Origin: Candidatus Accumulibacter proximus
GTDB lineage: Bacteria; Pseudomonadota; Gammaproteobacteria; Burkholderiales; Rhodocyclaceae
Length of the DNA stretch: 64,000 nucleotides
Assembly: GCA_016709675.1 (NCBI GenBank)
Contig: JADJMH010000016.1
Location: forward strand, 1 to 64,000
Reading direction: 5' to 3'
The position numbers and the translations under genes were made by a program. The notes beneath the pieces are model-generated. The model had not been told where the DNA came from and made no database searches. It saw only the letters and a list, made by a program, of their open reading frames with translations. Below are positions 9,361-20,112 of this stretch, piece by piece (position 1 is the first letter of the stretch; each line of letters starts with the position of its first letter).

Positions 9361-10779
9361 ATGCCTCATCCCGATTCGCTGGTCAGCCGCTTCGCCCGTT
9401 TGCAGGGCGCAGCGCGAAGCGATCCGAATCCGGATCGGGCGGTCCGCGATCGTCGTCTGCAGAGTCTCGATCGCCTGCTGCTCGACAACGAAAAAGCACT
9501 TGCCGACGCCGTAAGGAGCGATTTCGGTCATCGCTCGCCGGCGGAAACGCGACTGCTCGAGCTGTTTCCGGCGCACGAGGCCATTCGCCACGCGCGTCGG
9601 CACCTGCGCCGCTGGATGCGGCCACAGGCGCGCTCGGTGTCGCTGTGGTTTCAGCCGGGTAGCGCCGAGCTCCGTTATCAGCCGCTCGGCGCGGTGGGCG
9701 TCATCGTGCCCTGGAACTACCCGATCTTCCTCGCCGCCGCACCGCTGGCCGCGGCGCTGGCGGCCGGCAATCGCGCGCTGGTCAAGATGTCGGAGGTGAC
9801 CCCGGCGACGGCATCGCTGTTTGCCGAACTGGTCGGCAGATACTTCGCCGACGACGAGGTGTCGGTGGTCGAAGGGGATGCCAGCGTGGCACAGGAGTTT
9901 TCCAGGCTGCCGTTCGATCACCTGCTGTTTACGGGTTCGACCGCGGTGGGTCGGCACGTCATGCGCGCTGCGGCAGACAATCTGACGCCGGTGACGCTGG
10001 AACTTGGCGGCAAATCGCCGGCGATCATCGGCCCCGGATCGGCTGCCAGCGCGCATTTTGCGCGCGCGGTGGAGCGCATCGTCGTCGGCAAATGTCTGAA
10101 CGCCGGGCAGACCTGCATCGCACCCGATTACGTCCTGCTGCCGGCCGGGCTCGAGCAGGCGTTCCTCGACCGGGCGCGGCGTGTCGTTGCCGACTGTTAT
10201 CCGGAGATCGAGAAAACCGCCGACTATTCGACGATCATCGATCAGCGCCAGTACGTCCGCCTCTGCGCTTACGTAGACGAGGCCAGGTTGGCTGGCGCGA
10301 AGGTAGTCGAGCTGGCCCCGGCCGCCGTCGCCGACCCAGCCCGCCGTCGCTTGCCGCCGCTGGCCTTGCTCGAGCTTGGCGACGACCTGCGCGTGATGCG
10401 GGAGGAGATCTTCGGTCCGCTGCTACCGCTAGTGCCCTATCGCGATCTCGACGCGGCGATTCGCTACGTCAATCAGCGGCCGCGGCCGCTGGCGCTGTAC
10501 TACTTTGACAGCGAGCGTGCGCACATCGAGCGTGTGCTCAATGAAACCGTCTCCGGTGGCGTGACGATCAACGACACCATCCTGCACATCGCGCAGGACG
10601 ATCTGCCATTCGGTGGCGTGGGCCCGAGCGGCATGGGCTGCTATCACGGTTTCGCCGGCTTCGAGACCTTCTCGGTCAGAAAGGCGGTCTTCCGGCAATC
10701 GCGTTTGTCCGGCATTGGCCTGTTCAAGCCGCCTTACGGTGCCCTGTTCGACCGCGTGACGAGGATCATGCTGCGATGA
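9361..10779 (+). CDS. Coniferyl-aldehyde-dehydrogenase-like NAD(P)-dependent aldehyde dehydrogenase
   Basis: A 472-residue ALDH-superfamily enzyme that oxidises aldehydes to carboxylic acids. Visible motifs are IVPWNYPIFLAAAPLAAAL (cofactor site), GSTAVGRHVM, the catalytic Glu in LELGGKSPAI and the nucleophile Cys in NAGQTCIAPDY. The short length, the C-terminal GFAGFETFSVRKAVFRQSR and the YYFDSERAHIERV region match the CalB/class-3 group that acts on aromatic or long-chain aldehydes. I chose the ATG at 9361, preceded by AAAGGA; the in-frame start at 9328 adds non-family sequence. It overlaps the next gene (ATGA at 10776-10779) and leads a four-gene operon with a GMC oxidoreductase and a lipase, so it probably oxidises the aldehyde made by that oxidase. 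Confidence 0.88.
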   Translation: MPHPDSLVSRFARLQGAARSDPNPDRAVRDRRLQSLDRLLLDNEKALADAVRSDFGHRSPAETRLLELFPAHEAIRHARRHLRRWMRPQARSVSLWFQPGSAELRYQPLGAVGVIVPWNYPIFLAAAPLAAALAAGNRALVKMSEVTPATASLFAELVGRYFADDEVSVVEGDASVAQEFSRLPFDHLLFTGSTAVGRHVMRAAADNLTPVTLELGGKSPAIIGPGSAASAHFARAVERIVVGKCLNAGQTCIAPDYVLLPAGLEQAFLDRARRVVADCYPEIEKTADYSTIIDQRQYVRLCAYVDEARLAGAKVVELAPAAVADPARRRLPPLALLELGDDLRVMREEIFGPLLPLVPYRDLDAAIRYVNQRPRPLALYYFDSERAHIERVLNETVSGGVTINDTILHIAQDDLPFGGVGPSGMGCYHGFAGFETFSVRKAVFRQSRLSGIGLFKPPYGALFDRVTRIMLR

Positions 10780-11279
10780 TTCTCTCCCGACGGCAGTTCA
10801 TCCAGACCGGTCTCGCCGGTAGCCTGTTGCTCTCCCTTGCCGGCTGGCTCAACGCGGCCGGCGCGCGTCGTCTGAGCGCAGCCGAGCGCGAGATGCTCGC
10901 TGCGCTGTGCAACGCGCTGCTCGACGGTGCGCTGCCGAAGGACGCCCAGCAAAGGCGCCAGTTGGTGGCGCTGACCGTCGATGGCATTGCCACCGCGGTC
11001 GCCGGTCTTTCGCTGGCCAGCCAGAAGGAACTCGGCGAGTTGTTCGGCCTGCTGGTGCTGGCGCCGGCGCGGCTGCTCCTGGCCGGTGTCGGCAAGCCCT
11101 GGCGCGAGGCCAGCGTCGCCGAGGTGAGCGAGTTTCTGCAGGATTGGCGATCGAGTCGTCTCGGCCTGCTGCAGAGCGCCTACGGCGCACTGCACGATCT
11201 GACCTTTGGCGCCTGGTATGCACGTGCCGACACCTGGGAAGCCATCGCCTATCCCGGCCCACCACGAGGGTATTTCTGA
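10776..11279 (+). CDS. Tat-exported small subunit of a GMC oxidoreductase
   Basis: A 167-residue protein beginning MILSRRQFIQTGLAG, a twin-arginine signal of the S-R-R-x-F type. The mature part is helical (LSAAEREMLAALCNALLDG) and ends FGAWYARADTWEAIAYPGPP, reminiscent of the small (gamma-like) subunits encoded beside GMC-type dehydrogenases. It overlaps the ALDH stop by 4 bp, and its own stop overlaps the GMC start (TGATG at 11277-11281). This tight coupling argues that it forms a complex with the GMC protein and carries it to or through the inner membrane. The partner relationship is inferred from context. Confidence 0.75.
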   Translation: MILSRRQFIQTGLAGSLLLSLAGWLNAAGARRLSAAEREMLAALCNALLDGALPKDAQQRRQLVALTVDGIATAVAGLSLASQKELGELFGLLVLAPARLLLAGVGKPWREASVAEVSEFLQDWRSSRLGLLQSAYGALHDLTFGAWYARADTWEAIAYPGPPRGYF

Positions 11280-12886
11280 TGCAGGACCCGATCAAGACCG
11301 GCCTGGCCAACGGCTGGAAGCACGTCGACGCCTCAACCCTCACCAGGAGTCAGGCGGTGGAGGCCGATGTGGTCATCGTCGGCACCGGTGCCGGTGGTGG
11401 CGTGACCGCCGACATCCTCAGCGACGCGGGCTTGCGCGTCGTGCTGATCGAGGAAGGCCCGTTGCGCTCGTCGAGCGACTTCCGGATGCGCGAGGCCGAT
11501 GCCTACCCCGAGCTGTACCAGGAATCGGCCTCGCGCAAGACGGCTGACAAGGCGGTCAACATCCTGCAGGGGCGCTGCGTCGGCGGCTCGACGACGGTGA
11601 ACTGGACCAGCAGCTTCCGCACGCCGCCGGAAGTGTTCGACTTCTGGCAACGCCAGTTCGGCCTGCGGCAACTGAGCGTCGAGTCGATGAGTTCGTGGTT
11701 TGCGGTGATGGAGCACAAGCTCTGGGTACGTTCCTGGGATACGCCGCCCAACCAGAACAACCAGGTCCTCGTCGCCGGTGCCGAGAAACTCGGTATCCCG
11801 GTAGCGGGCATCAAGCGCAACGTCAAGGGTTGCTGGAACCTTGGCTACTGCGGCATGGGTTGCCCGACCAACGCCAAGCAATCGATGTTGCTGACTACCA
11901 TTCCGGCTGCGCTGAACCGTGGCGCCACGCTGTACACCCGGCTGCGTGCCGAACGCCTGCGTTTCACCGGCAGCCGGGTGAGCGCGCTCGACTGCATGGC
12001 CTTGCAGCCAGACGGCATCCATCCGGCAGGCAAGCGCGTGCAACTGCGCGCCCGCCATTTTGTCGTTGCCGGTGGCGCCATCGGCAGTCCGGCGCTGCTG
12101 CTGCGCAGCGGCATTCCCGACCCCCATCGCCTGCTCGGCAAGCGCACCTTTCTGCACCCGGTGGTGATCTCGTCGGCGCTGATGCCGGGGCGCGTCGACG
12201 CCTACGCCGGCGCGCCGCAGTCGATCTATAGCGACCACTTCCTGCATCGGGCGCCGATCGACGGTCCGCTGGGCTTCAAGCTCGAAACGCCGCCGTTGCA
12301 CCCGGTACTCTATGCGACCACGCTGCAGGGCTTCGGCGAGGCACACGCCAGGCTGATGCGTGAGTTTACCCACGTCAACGCGCTGCTGGCGCTGCTGCGC
12401 GACGGTTTCCATCCGGAAAGCCGCGGTGGCCAGGTCCGCCTGGGCAGTGACGGTCTGCCGGTGCTCGACTATCCGCTGGGTGACGTCATCTGGGAGGGGG
12501 CCCGGCGGGCGCTACTGGCGATGGCCGAAATCCAGTTCGCTGCTGGCGCCCGCTGGGTGACACCGGTGCATGAGACCTCCCCCGGATACTCGAGCTGGGC
12601 CGAGGCGAAGAAAGGGATCGCCGAATTGCCGCTCAAGCCCTTCCTCTGCCGGGTGGTCAGCGCGCACGTGATGGGCGGTTGCGGCATGGCCGATACTCCC
12701 CAGCGCGGTGTCGTCGATCATCGCGGGCGGCACTTCTGGCTCGGCAATCTGTCGGTGCACGACGGATCGGTTTTTCCGACCAGCCTGGGGGCCAATCCGC
12801 AGCTTTCGATCTACGGCCTGGTCGCCCGCAATGCCAGCCTGCTGGCCGCCGAACTATCGGGCCGGCCGCCTCCGGTCATCCCCTGA
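11279..12886 (+). CDS. GMC-family FAD-dependent alcohol oxidoreductase
   Basis: A 535-residue flavoprotein. The FAD-binding Rossmann motif is ADVVIVGTGAGGGVTADIL at about residues 29-47. GRCVGGSTTVNWTSSFR is the second GMC signature. A Cys-rich segment (GCWNLGYCGMGCPTNAKQS) is shared with long-chain alcohol oxidase and cholesterol-oxidase-like members. The C-terminal HVMGGCGM and SVHDGSVFPTSLGANPQLS carry the active-site His and Asn regions. Homology starts at the ATG at 11279, one base into the stop of the Tat small subunit. The family oxidises primary or secondary alcohols; with the adjacent ALDH and lipase it would fit alcohol release from an ester followed by two-step oxidation (inference). 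Confidence 0.88.
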   Translation: MQDPIKTGLANGWKHVDASTLTRSQAVEADVVIVGTGAGGGVTADILSDAGLRVVLIEEGPLRSSSDFRMREADAYPELYQESASRKTADKAVNILQGRCVGGSTTVNWTSSFRTPPEVFDFWQRQFGLRQLSVESMSSWFAVMEHKLWVRSWDTPPNQNNQVLVAGAEKLGIPVAGIKRNVKGCWNLGYCGMGCPTNAKQSMLLTTIPAALNRGATLYTRLRAERLRFTGSRVSALDCMALQPDGIHPAGKRVQLRARHFVVAGGAIGSPALLLRSGIPDPHRLLGKRTFLHPVVISSALMPGRVDAYAGAPQSIYSDHFLHRAPIDGPLGFKLETPPLHPVLYATTLQGFGEAHARLMREFTHVNALLALLRDGFHPESRGGQVRLGSDGLPVLDYPLGDVIWEGARRALLAMAEIQFAAGARWVTPVHETSPGYSSWAEAKKGIAELPLKPFLCRVVSAHVMGGCGMADTPQRGVVDHRGRHFWLGNLSVHDGSVFPTSLGANPQLSIYGLVARNASLLAAELSGRPPPVIP

Positions 12887-12899
12887 GGAGAACCGTCCC

Positions 12900-13835
12900 A
12901 TGCTCGCACGCGCCCTGCGTCTGTCGCTGGTGCTTGAAATTGCGCTTTACCTGGCGCTGGCGAGGTTCGCTTTCGATGCCTCGCCAGCCACCGCCGCCCT
13001 GGCGGCCCTCGCTGGCGTGCTTTGCCTGCGCGCTGCGCTGCTCACGCTGATCTACGCTTATGCCTGGGCCTACCATTCCCCGGCGTCGCGGCTGTCGCCG
13101 CAGCAGGCGCTGGTGATGGTCGCTGGCGAGTACGGCGCCCTGCTGCTCGCCTTCCTCCTGATCTTCCCTTTCGAACACTGGTGGATGGGCGAGGATTTCC
13201 TGCAGCCGGCTGCGGATGGTGCGGGCCCGGCCGGCCGGCGGTTACCGGTTCTGCTGGTGCACGGCTACGGCTGCTCGCGCGCTGCCTGGTGGTGGCTGCG
13301 CCGCCGGCTCGTGGCAGCTGGCTGGACGGTGGCGACGATCAACCTTGAGCCAGTCTACACCGGGATCGATGATTTTGTTGATCCCCTGGCCCGGCGCGTC
13401 GACGCCGTGCTTGCCGAAACCGGCGCCGACCGGGTGGTTCTCGTCGGCCACAGCATGGGCGGTCTGGTGGCGCGGGCTTACCTGCAGCGCCACGGCGAAT
13501 CGCGGGTGGCAGGTCTGGTGACTCTGGGAACGCCGCATCAGGGCAGCCGGCTGGCGCACATCGGTTATGGCGAAAATGCCCGTCAGATGCGGCCCGGCGC
13601 ACCCTGGTTGCAGACCCTTGCCAGCCCGGCGCCGGTGGTCGATACTGTCGTCATCTACAGTTCACACGATAATTTCGTGATGCCGCAGAGCCAGCTGCAA
13701 CTGCCAGGAGTACCCAGTCAGGCGATCGACGGAATCGGTCACCTGGCGATGCTTTTTTCACCACGCGTGGCGCAGGCCCTGCTGGCGGCACTCGAGCGGC
13801 TCGGCGCGCGCCCTCTCGCGGCCGGCAGCGCTTGA
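12900..13835 (+). CDS. Membrane-anchored alpha/beta-hydrolase (lipase/esterase)
   Basis: A 311-residue hydrolase. Two or three hydrophobic segments occupy residues 1-90, then a lipase domain starts at LPVLLVHGYGCSRAAW (oxyanion region). The nucleophile elbow is VVLVGHSMGGLVARAYL. A catalytic Asp is likely in YSSHDNFVMP and the His in GIGHLAMLF. It acts on ester bonds at or outside the inner membrane. The gene begins 13 bp after the GMC stop with a GAGGA site and closes the ALDH-Tat-GMC-lipase operon. Substrates are probably lipids or long-chain esters, by context only. Confidence 0.85.
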   Translation: MLARALRLSLVLEIALYLALARFAFDASPATAALAALAGVLCLRAALLTLIYAYAWAYHSPASRLSPQQALVMVAGEYGALLLAFLLIFPFEHWWMGEDFLQPAADGAGPAGRRLPVLLVHGYGCSRAAWWWLRRRLVAAGWTVATINLEPVYTGIDDFVDPLARRVDAVLAETGADRVVLVGHSMGGLVARAYLQRHGESRVAGLVTLGTPHQGSRLAHIGYGENARQMRPGAPWLQTLASPAPVVDTVVIYSSHDNFVMPQSQLQLPGVPSQAIDGIGHLAMLFSPRVAQALLAALERLGARPLAAGSA

Positions 13836-13842
13836 GCAGGCA

Positions 13843-14739
13843 ATGAACAGGCTGGCGCTCGCCGTGTCGATCTGGCTGCTGGCGGTTCAGGCGGTGGCGC
13901 CGGCGCAGGAGGTGTTTGTCACGCGCAGCGCCGGTGGCGCGGTTTATTCCGACAAGCCGCAGCCGGGTTCCAGGCCGGTTACCTTGCCGGAGCTCAACGT
14001 GTCGCCAGCCGTGCCGCTGACCAAAGCGGCTGTCCCGGCGGCGAGAAAAGCGCCGGATGAAGCTGGTAGTCGCGCGGCGGCAGTGCCTGGCTACCAGAAG
14101 TTCAGCATCGTCTTCCCCGAGAACAATGCCAGTGTCGCGGCCAACACCGCGCTCTTCGAGGTTCGGGTGGCGCTGGAGCCCGCGCTGCAACTCGGCGAGG
14201 GGCACGCGATCATGGTCAGCGTCAATGGTCGGCCGGTCGGCCTGCGCTTCACGGCGACAGAGTTCATGATTCCGCCCGAATTCTGGGGCGATACCTTGCC
14301 GCCAGCCAACCAGCGCCATCAGGTCGATGCGGCGATCGTCGACAGCAGTGGCGCGGTGATCAAGCGGGCGGATCCGGTCACCTTTTATCTGCGCTATGTC
14401 GAGTTCAGGCATCACCGACCGGGGCACTGGCAGCAGCCGTTGCCGACACCCGTCGAGAAGCCCAGGCTGCCACCGTCAGCAATGGAGAAGGGCCCGGCGG
14501 TCAGGAAGTCGGTGGAACCACAAGGCCAAGCCCTTCCGCGCGCCCTGGGCTCCAGCCCAACGCAACCACCCACGGCAGTAGAACGGGGGGCCTGCGCCAT
14601 GCGACACTGTGCCAGACCGAGGGCGACGCCTGGCGCAGCCGCTACGGGTCTCGTTGCGCCCGCGGAAAGCGGTACGCGAACTGACACCCACCCGGGCGCC
14701 GCGGCGCTCGCCGCACTCACAGAAGCTGACAGAATCTGA
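13843..14739 (+). CDS. Exported DUF4124-like protein of unknown function
   Basis: A 298-residue predicted periplasmic protein that starts 7 bp after the lipase gene. The signal peptide is MNRLALAVSIWLLAVQAVAPAQ, followed by the DUF4124-like stretch EVFVTRSAGGAVYSDKPQPGSRP. The middle (IVFPENNASVAANTALFEVRVALEP onward) looks like an immunoglobulin-like beta domain. After about residue 205 the sequence becomes low-complexity and Pro/Arg/Ala-rich. That tail may be disordered, or a frameshift may have replaced the true C-terminus. No catalytic residues are visible. Its location suggests co-transcription with the lipase operon. Confidence 0.6.
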   Translation: MNRLALAVSIWLLAVQAVAPAQEVFVTRSAGGAVYSDKPQPGSRPVTLPELNVSPAVPLTKAAVPAARKAPDEAGSRAAAVPGYQKFSIVFPENNASVAANTALFEVRVALEPALQLGEGHAIMVSVNGRPVGLRFTATEFMIPPEFWGDTLPPANQRHQVDAAIVDSSGAVIKRADPVTFYLRYVEFRHHRPGHWQQPLPTPVEKPRLPPSAMEKGPAVRKSVEPQGQALPRALGSSPTQPPTAVERGACAMRHCARPRATPGAAATGLVAPAESGTRTDTHPGAAALAALTEADRI

Positions 14740-14756
14740 CCGAGGATAAGCCGACC

Positions 14757-15434
14757 ATGGGACCACAAATTCGTTTCATCACCGCCGAAATCTGCCAGGT
14801 GGGTGGCCCCGGGCAGACGGATCAGAACGATGCGGCGATCTACCTCGTCCATTTCGCCGATGCAGCGGCACTGATCGATGCCGGCAGCGGTCGCGCCAGC
14901 GATCGCGTCCTGATGAACATTGAAGCCGGCGGGGTCCTTCCGGATCAGATCCAGTACCTGTTGCTGACCCATTGCCACTACGATCACACCGGCGGTGCAG
15001 CGGCGTTCCGCCAGCGCTTTGGCTGGCGCGTGGCCATTCACTCGCTCGAAGCAGCCGCCCTGGAAACGGGCGACAACAAGCTCAGCGCGGCGTCCTGGTA
15101 CGGCGACCATCTGGCCCCGTGCCCGGTCGACGTCCGGCTGGCCGACGGCGATCGCATCCGGCTCGCCGAGCGCGAGATTCAGGTCATCCACATTCCGGGG
15201 CATTCGCCCGGATCACTGGCCTACCTCGTCGAATCGGAAGGCAAGCGCGTGCTCTTTGCCCAGGATGTGCACGGACCCATCCACCCGGCGCTGTTGTCGA
15301 ACCGGACCGACTATCAGGCCTCGCTGCGCAAGTTGCAGGCCCTGCAGGCTGACATTCTCTGCGAAGGGCACTACGGCGTCTTTGTCGGCCAGGCCAGCGT
15401 GGCGGCTTTCATCGACCGCTTCATTGAGGGCTGA
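14757..15434 (+). CDS. MBL-fold metallo-hydrolase
   Basis: A 225-residue cytosolic protein with the metallo-beta-lactamase zinc motif LLLTHCHYDHTGG at about residues 67-79. A second metal His lies in IPGHSPGSLAYL, a bridging Asp in LFAQDVHGP and a last His in CEGHYGVF. The family hydrolyses thioesters, lactones or other esters; glyoxalase II-like activity is one possibility, but the substrate cannot be named. It follows the DUF4124-like gene by 17 bp. The stretch 15435-15616 downstream holds no gene that I can see. Confidence 0.85.
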   Translation: MGPQIRFITAEICQVGGPGQTDQNDAAIYLVHFADAAALIDAGSGRASDRVLMNIEAGGVLPDQIQYLLLTHCHYDHTGGAAAFRQRFGWRVAIHSLEAAALETGDNKLSAASWYGDHLAPCPVDVRLADGDRIRLAEREIQVIHIPGHSPGSLAYLVESEGKRVLFAQDVHGPIHPALLSNRTDYQASLRKLQALQADILCEGHYGVFVGQASVAAFIDRFIEG

Positions 15435-15616
15435 CGACGGCCGTCACGTGGCGTACCCGGGGTCCTGTTCGTGCCATCGGGCGTGGGAGGTGAGCGCTTG
15501 ACAGCGCTACCTTGCGTCGATGGGTTGCCTTCGATAAGCTGTTCTGGCACGGCTCTTTAGGAGGCAAGGTTTGCCCTAAAGGAAATGCATTCATCAATCA
15601 CCAACAATGAGGAGAC

Positions 15617-16818
<1,202 letters not shown>

Positions 16819-16848
16819 TGCCCGCCTCGCCGTGAAGCGATTTACGGG

Positions 16849-16870
16849 CTGGGGTGGGCAGCCACCCCAG
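16849..16870 (+). other. Short perfect hairpin between the ALDH relic and the DUF779 gene
   Basis: CTGGGGTGG (16849-16857) pairs with CCACCCCAG (16862-16870) around a 4-nt loop. It lies 16 bp before the DUF779 ATG and has no T-tract, so a translational or mRNA-stability role is more likely than termination. Confidence 0.45.
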
Positions 16871-16885
16871 CACTCGGAGACCAAC

Positions 16886-17210
16886 ATGGTTGAAAAAGTC
16901 GTTGCCACTGAGGCGGCGCTCAATCTCATCGAGTTCCTCAAGCAGAAGCATGGTCCGCTGATGTTCCACCAGTCCGGCGGTTGCTGCGACAACAGCGCCG
17001 CCAACTGCTATCTGCCGGGAGAGATCACCGTCGGAGCTGGCGACGTATTCCTCGGCGAGATTGGTGGCTGCCCCTTCTACATCGGCAAGTCACAATACGA
17101 GTACTGGAAGCACACCCAGTTGATCATCGATGTGATCGACGGTCATGGCGGTACCTTCTCGCTCGAAGGTCCAGAGGGTAAGGCCTTTCACACGCGCTCG
17201 CGGGTCTTCA
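16886..17210 (+). pseudogene. DUF779 protein, C-terminus lost at a junction with ppc
   Basis: Starts at ATG 16886 and matches the DUF779 family closely. The conserved FHQSGGCCDNSA Cys pair, FLGEIGGCPFYIGKSQYEYWKHTQL and GTFSLEGPEGKAFHTRSRVF are all present. Family members (about 115-125 residues) are encoded beside ExaC-type acetaldehyde dehydrogenases and are thought to be metal-binding accessory proteins. After RVF (about 17210) the frame runs on antisense through ppc for hundreds of bases, so the last 10 or so family residues and the stop are gone. The junction coincides with loss of the 3' end of the convergent ppc gene, which points to one deletion event or misassembly. Confidence 0.75.
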
Positions 17211-19941
17211 ACACGTTCCATTGCGGCCGCGTCGGCTGGTGTGCTGTTGCGGTAGCGTCGCATCAGCTCGACCTGCAGGTGGTTGAGCGGGTCGATGTAC
17301 GAGAAGCGGTGCTCGATCGAGCGCGCCAGCGAGGGGTTCGACGACAGGCGCTGCTCCTCGCCGGTAATCAGGGCGAGTGCCCTCTGCGTACGTCGCCATT
17401 CGGCTTCGATCAAGCCGAAAATGTGCTCGCCGAGTGCGTCGTCCTCGACCAGTTCGACGTATCGTCGGGCGATGCCGAGGTCGGTCTTGGCGAGGACCAT
17501 GTCCAGGTTCGACAGCAGTGTGGTGAAGAAGGGCCACTGCGCGTGCATCCTCCGCAGCAGTGCCAGGCGGGTATCACGCGCACCATCCTGGTCGCCGAGG
17601 TAGGCGTCGACCGCCGACCCGAAGCCGCACCAGCCCGGCAGGGCGACCCGGCACTGCCCCCAGCTGAAACCCCAGGGAATCGCCCGCAGGTGCTCGATGG
17701 CGTTGCTTGCCTTGCGGGCGGCGGGGCGGGAGCCGATGTTCAGCTCGGCGATTTCGCGGATCGGGGTGGCGCTGAAGAAGTAGTCGGCGAAGCCGGGCGT
17801 TTCGTACCTGAGCTGTCGATAAGCCGCCATGCTGCCCACGCTCAGAGCCTCGGCGGCGGCCAGAAAGCGCGCCGGTGCCCGCCGGGGGGTCGGCGGTAGC
17901 AAGGTCGTTTCCAGCGTTGCTGCGACCAGTGTTTCGAGGTTGCGGTGGCCGATCTCCGGGTTGGCGTACTTGGAGGCGATCACCTCGCCCTGCTCGGTGA
18001 GGCGGATCTGGCCATTCACCGTTGCCGGCGGCTGCGCCATGATCGCCTGGTAGCTTGGTCCCGCCGCCGTCCGACCGTCCCGCCACGGCCATGGAAGAGG
18101 CGCAGCGTCACGCCCTGCGACTGGTGGAGCCCGCCGAACAGGGCGGCCAGCGAGGTCTCGGCCTTGTAGAGCTCCCAGGTGCTGGTGAAGGTTCCGCCGT
18201 CCTTGTTGCTGTCCGAGTAGCCGAGCATCACTTCCTGCTCGCCGCCCGAGGCCCCGATCATCTTGGCGATGCCGGCGGTGGCGTAGAAGCTGCGCATGAT
18301 CGCCGTTGCGCGGCGCAGATCGTTGATCGTCTCAAACAGCGGCACGACGGTGAGTTCGCTCTGCGCTCCCTCGCGCAGCGTGCCGCGCAGCAGCCCGGTT
18401 TCCTTGAAGAGCAGGAGGACCTCGAGCAGGTCGCTGACTTCCTCGGTGTGCGAGATGATGTATTGGCGGATGGCGTGGTCGCCGAACACCTGCCGCAAGC
18501 TCGCGGCAGCCTCGAAGATCGCCAGTTCGCCGCTGGCCAGGGCGCTGTAGTCGCCGCCGCGCACGCGCAGCGGTCGGGCATCATCGAGCAGTCGCAGCAG
18601 CAGGGCGCAGCGGGCCGGTTCAGCCAGACCGCCGTAGTTTTCCTCCAGTCGGGCGACGCGCAGCAGTTCGGCGAGCACGGCCTCGTGCTGGTCGGAGCTC
18701 TGCCGCAGGTCGACTGTCGCCAGGTGGAAGCCGAAGACCTCGACCGCCCGGATCAGCGGCGCCAGCCGGAGGGCGATCAGGGGATCGGCGTGATGCGCGC
18801 GCAGCGAGTCCTCGATCACCCGCAGGTCATCGAGGAAATCGGTCGCCGAGGGATAGGCGGCGGCGCTGACCACCGCGTGGCGCAGCGCGGACTGGCCGGT
18901 CAGCGCCTGCAGCGTCGCCGCCAGGCGCGCATACATGCCGATCAGCGCCCGCCGGTACGGCTCGTCGCGCCGGTGCTCGCTGGTGTCGGGCGAGCGATCG
19001 GCGAGCGCCGCCATGGCCGGCGTCATGCGCACCCATTGCGCCGACATCGAGAGTTCGCCACCCAACTGGTGCACTTCGGAGAGGTAGTGTTGGAGCGCCG
19101 TTGCCGCCTGCCGCTGCAGCGCCATGCGCAGGGTCTCCGCGGTAACGAAGGGGTTGCCGTCGCGGTCGCCACCGATCCAGTTGCCCATGCGGAAGAAGGG
19201 CGCCAGTTGCTCGCCGGGGAGTGCTTCCTCGAGCGCGCGGTAGAGGCGCGGGATCTCGCGCAAGAAGGTGGCGTGGTAATACTGGAGAGCGTTCTCGATC
19301 TCGTCGGCGACCGTCAGCCGGGCCAGGCGCAACATTCGCGTCTGCCAGATCTGTGTCACCCTGGCCTTGATCAGCGCCTCGTTGTCGGCCAGTTCGCGTG
19401 CGCCGAGCAGGGCCTCACGGCATTCTACCAGTTCAGCGATGGTCCGTTCGGCAGCGAGGATGCTCTGCCGCTGGACCTCGGTGGGATGCGCCGTGAGGAC
19501 GGGTGAGATGTGCGCCGAACGCAGGCTGCGGCCGATTTGTTCGGGTGATACGCCGGCCGCTGTCAGTCGCCGCAGGCTCAGTGCCAGCGATCCTTCCTGC
19601 AGGTGTCCGGCGCGCTCGTGAAGCCGGCGGCGGCGAACGTGATGCCGGTCCTCGGCGATGTTGGCGAGGTGCGAGAAGTAGCTGAAGGCGCGAATGACGC
19701 TGACGGTCTGGTCGTTCGACAAGCTGCGCAGCAGTTCATCGAGTGCCTGACCGGCCTCATTGTCGCTTTTCAGGCGGTAGGCGATCGACAGTTGCCGTAC
19801 ACGTTCGACCAGTTCGTACGCTTCGGGGCCATCCTGTTCCCGGATGACCTCGCCGAGGATGCGCCCGAGCAGGCGAATGTCTTCGATCAAGGGGCGGTTC
19901 TTGTCGTCGGCGGCAGAAGCAGGGTTGGAGTGGCGGGTCAT
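17211..19941 (-). pseudogene. ppc: Phosphoenolpyruvate carboxylase, frameshifted and lacking its C-terminus
   Basis: The gene starts at ATG 19941 (MTRHSNPASAADDKNRPLIEDIRLLG). It carries the PEPC signatures VLTAHPTEVQRQS (catalytic His), GNWIGGDRDGNPFVT, VMLGYSDSNKDGG and FHGRGGTVGR. Within the glycine-rich loop (about 18060-18073) one base is lost, so translation leaves frame. The correct sequence resumes in another frame at GPSYQAIMAQPPATVNGQI and continues to DPLNHLQVELMRRYRNSTPADAAAMERV. The essential final block (normally HLTINGIAAGLRNTG) is absent: it ends at the junction with DUF779 near 17211. PEPC makes oxaloacetate from PEP and bicarbonate; as written this copy would be inactive. 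Whether the lesions are real or sequencing errors needs read support. Confidence 0.85.
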
Positions 19942-20112
19942 GGCAGCGAGAGAGAAGGGTGGTCTTCGCGGCATGGTATCAGGTTCGCGCTGCACGGGCG
20001 CACTCGCCGGCGGCGAGTCCGCGCGCCCTTCCCTAATCCGACCGGGCCGGCTACAGTCGCGCTTTGGTTCCGCCAGCAAGCGCAGGCCGGCGGCAGCAAC
20101 GGGGGTTGATGA

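Noticed and set aside
15435..15616. Searched for a tRNA or small RNA in the gap before the ALDH relic
   Set aside because: No cloverleaf, CCA end or strong terminator hairpin was found.
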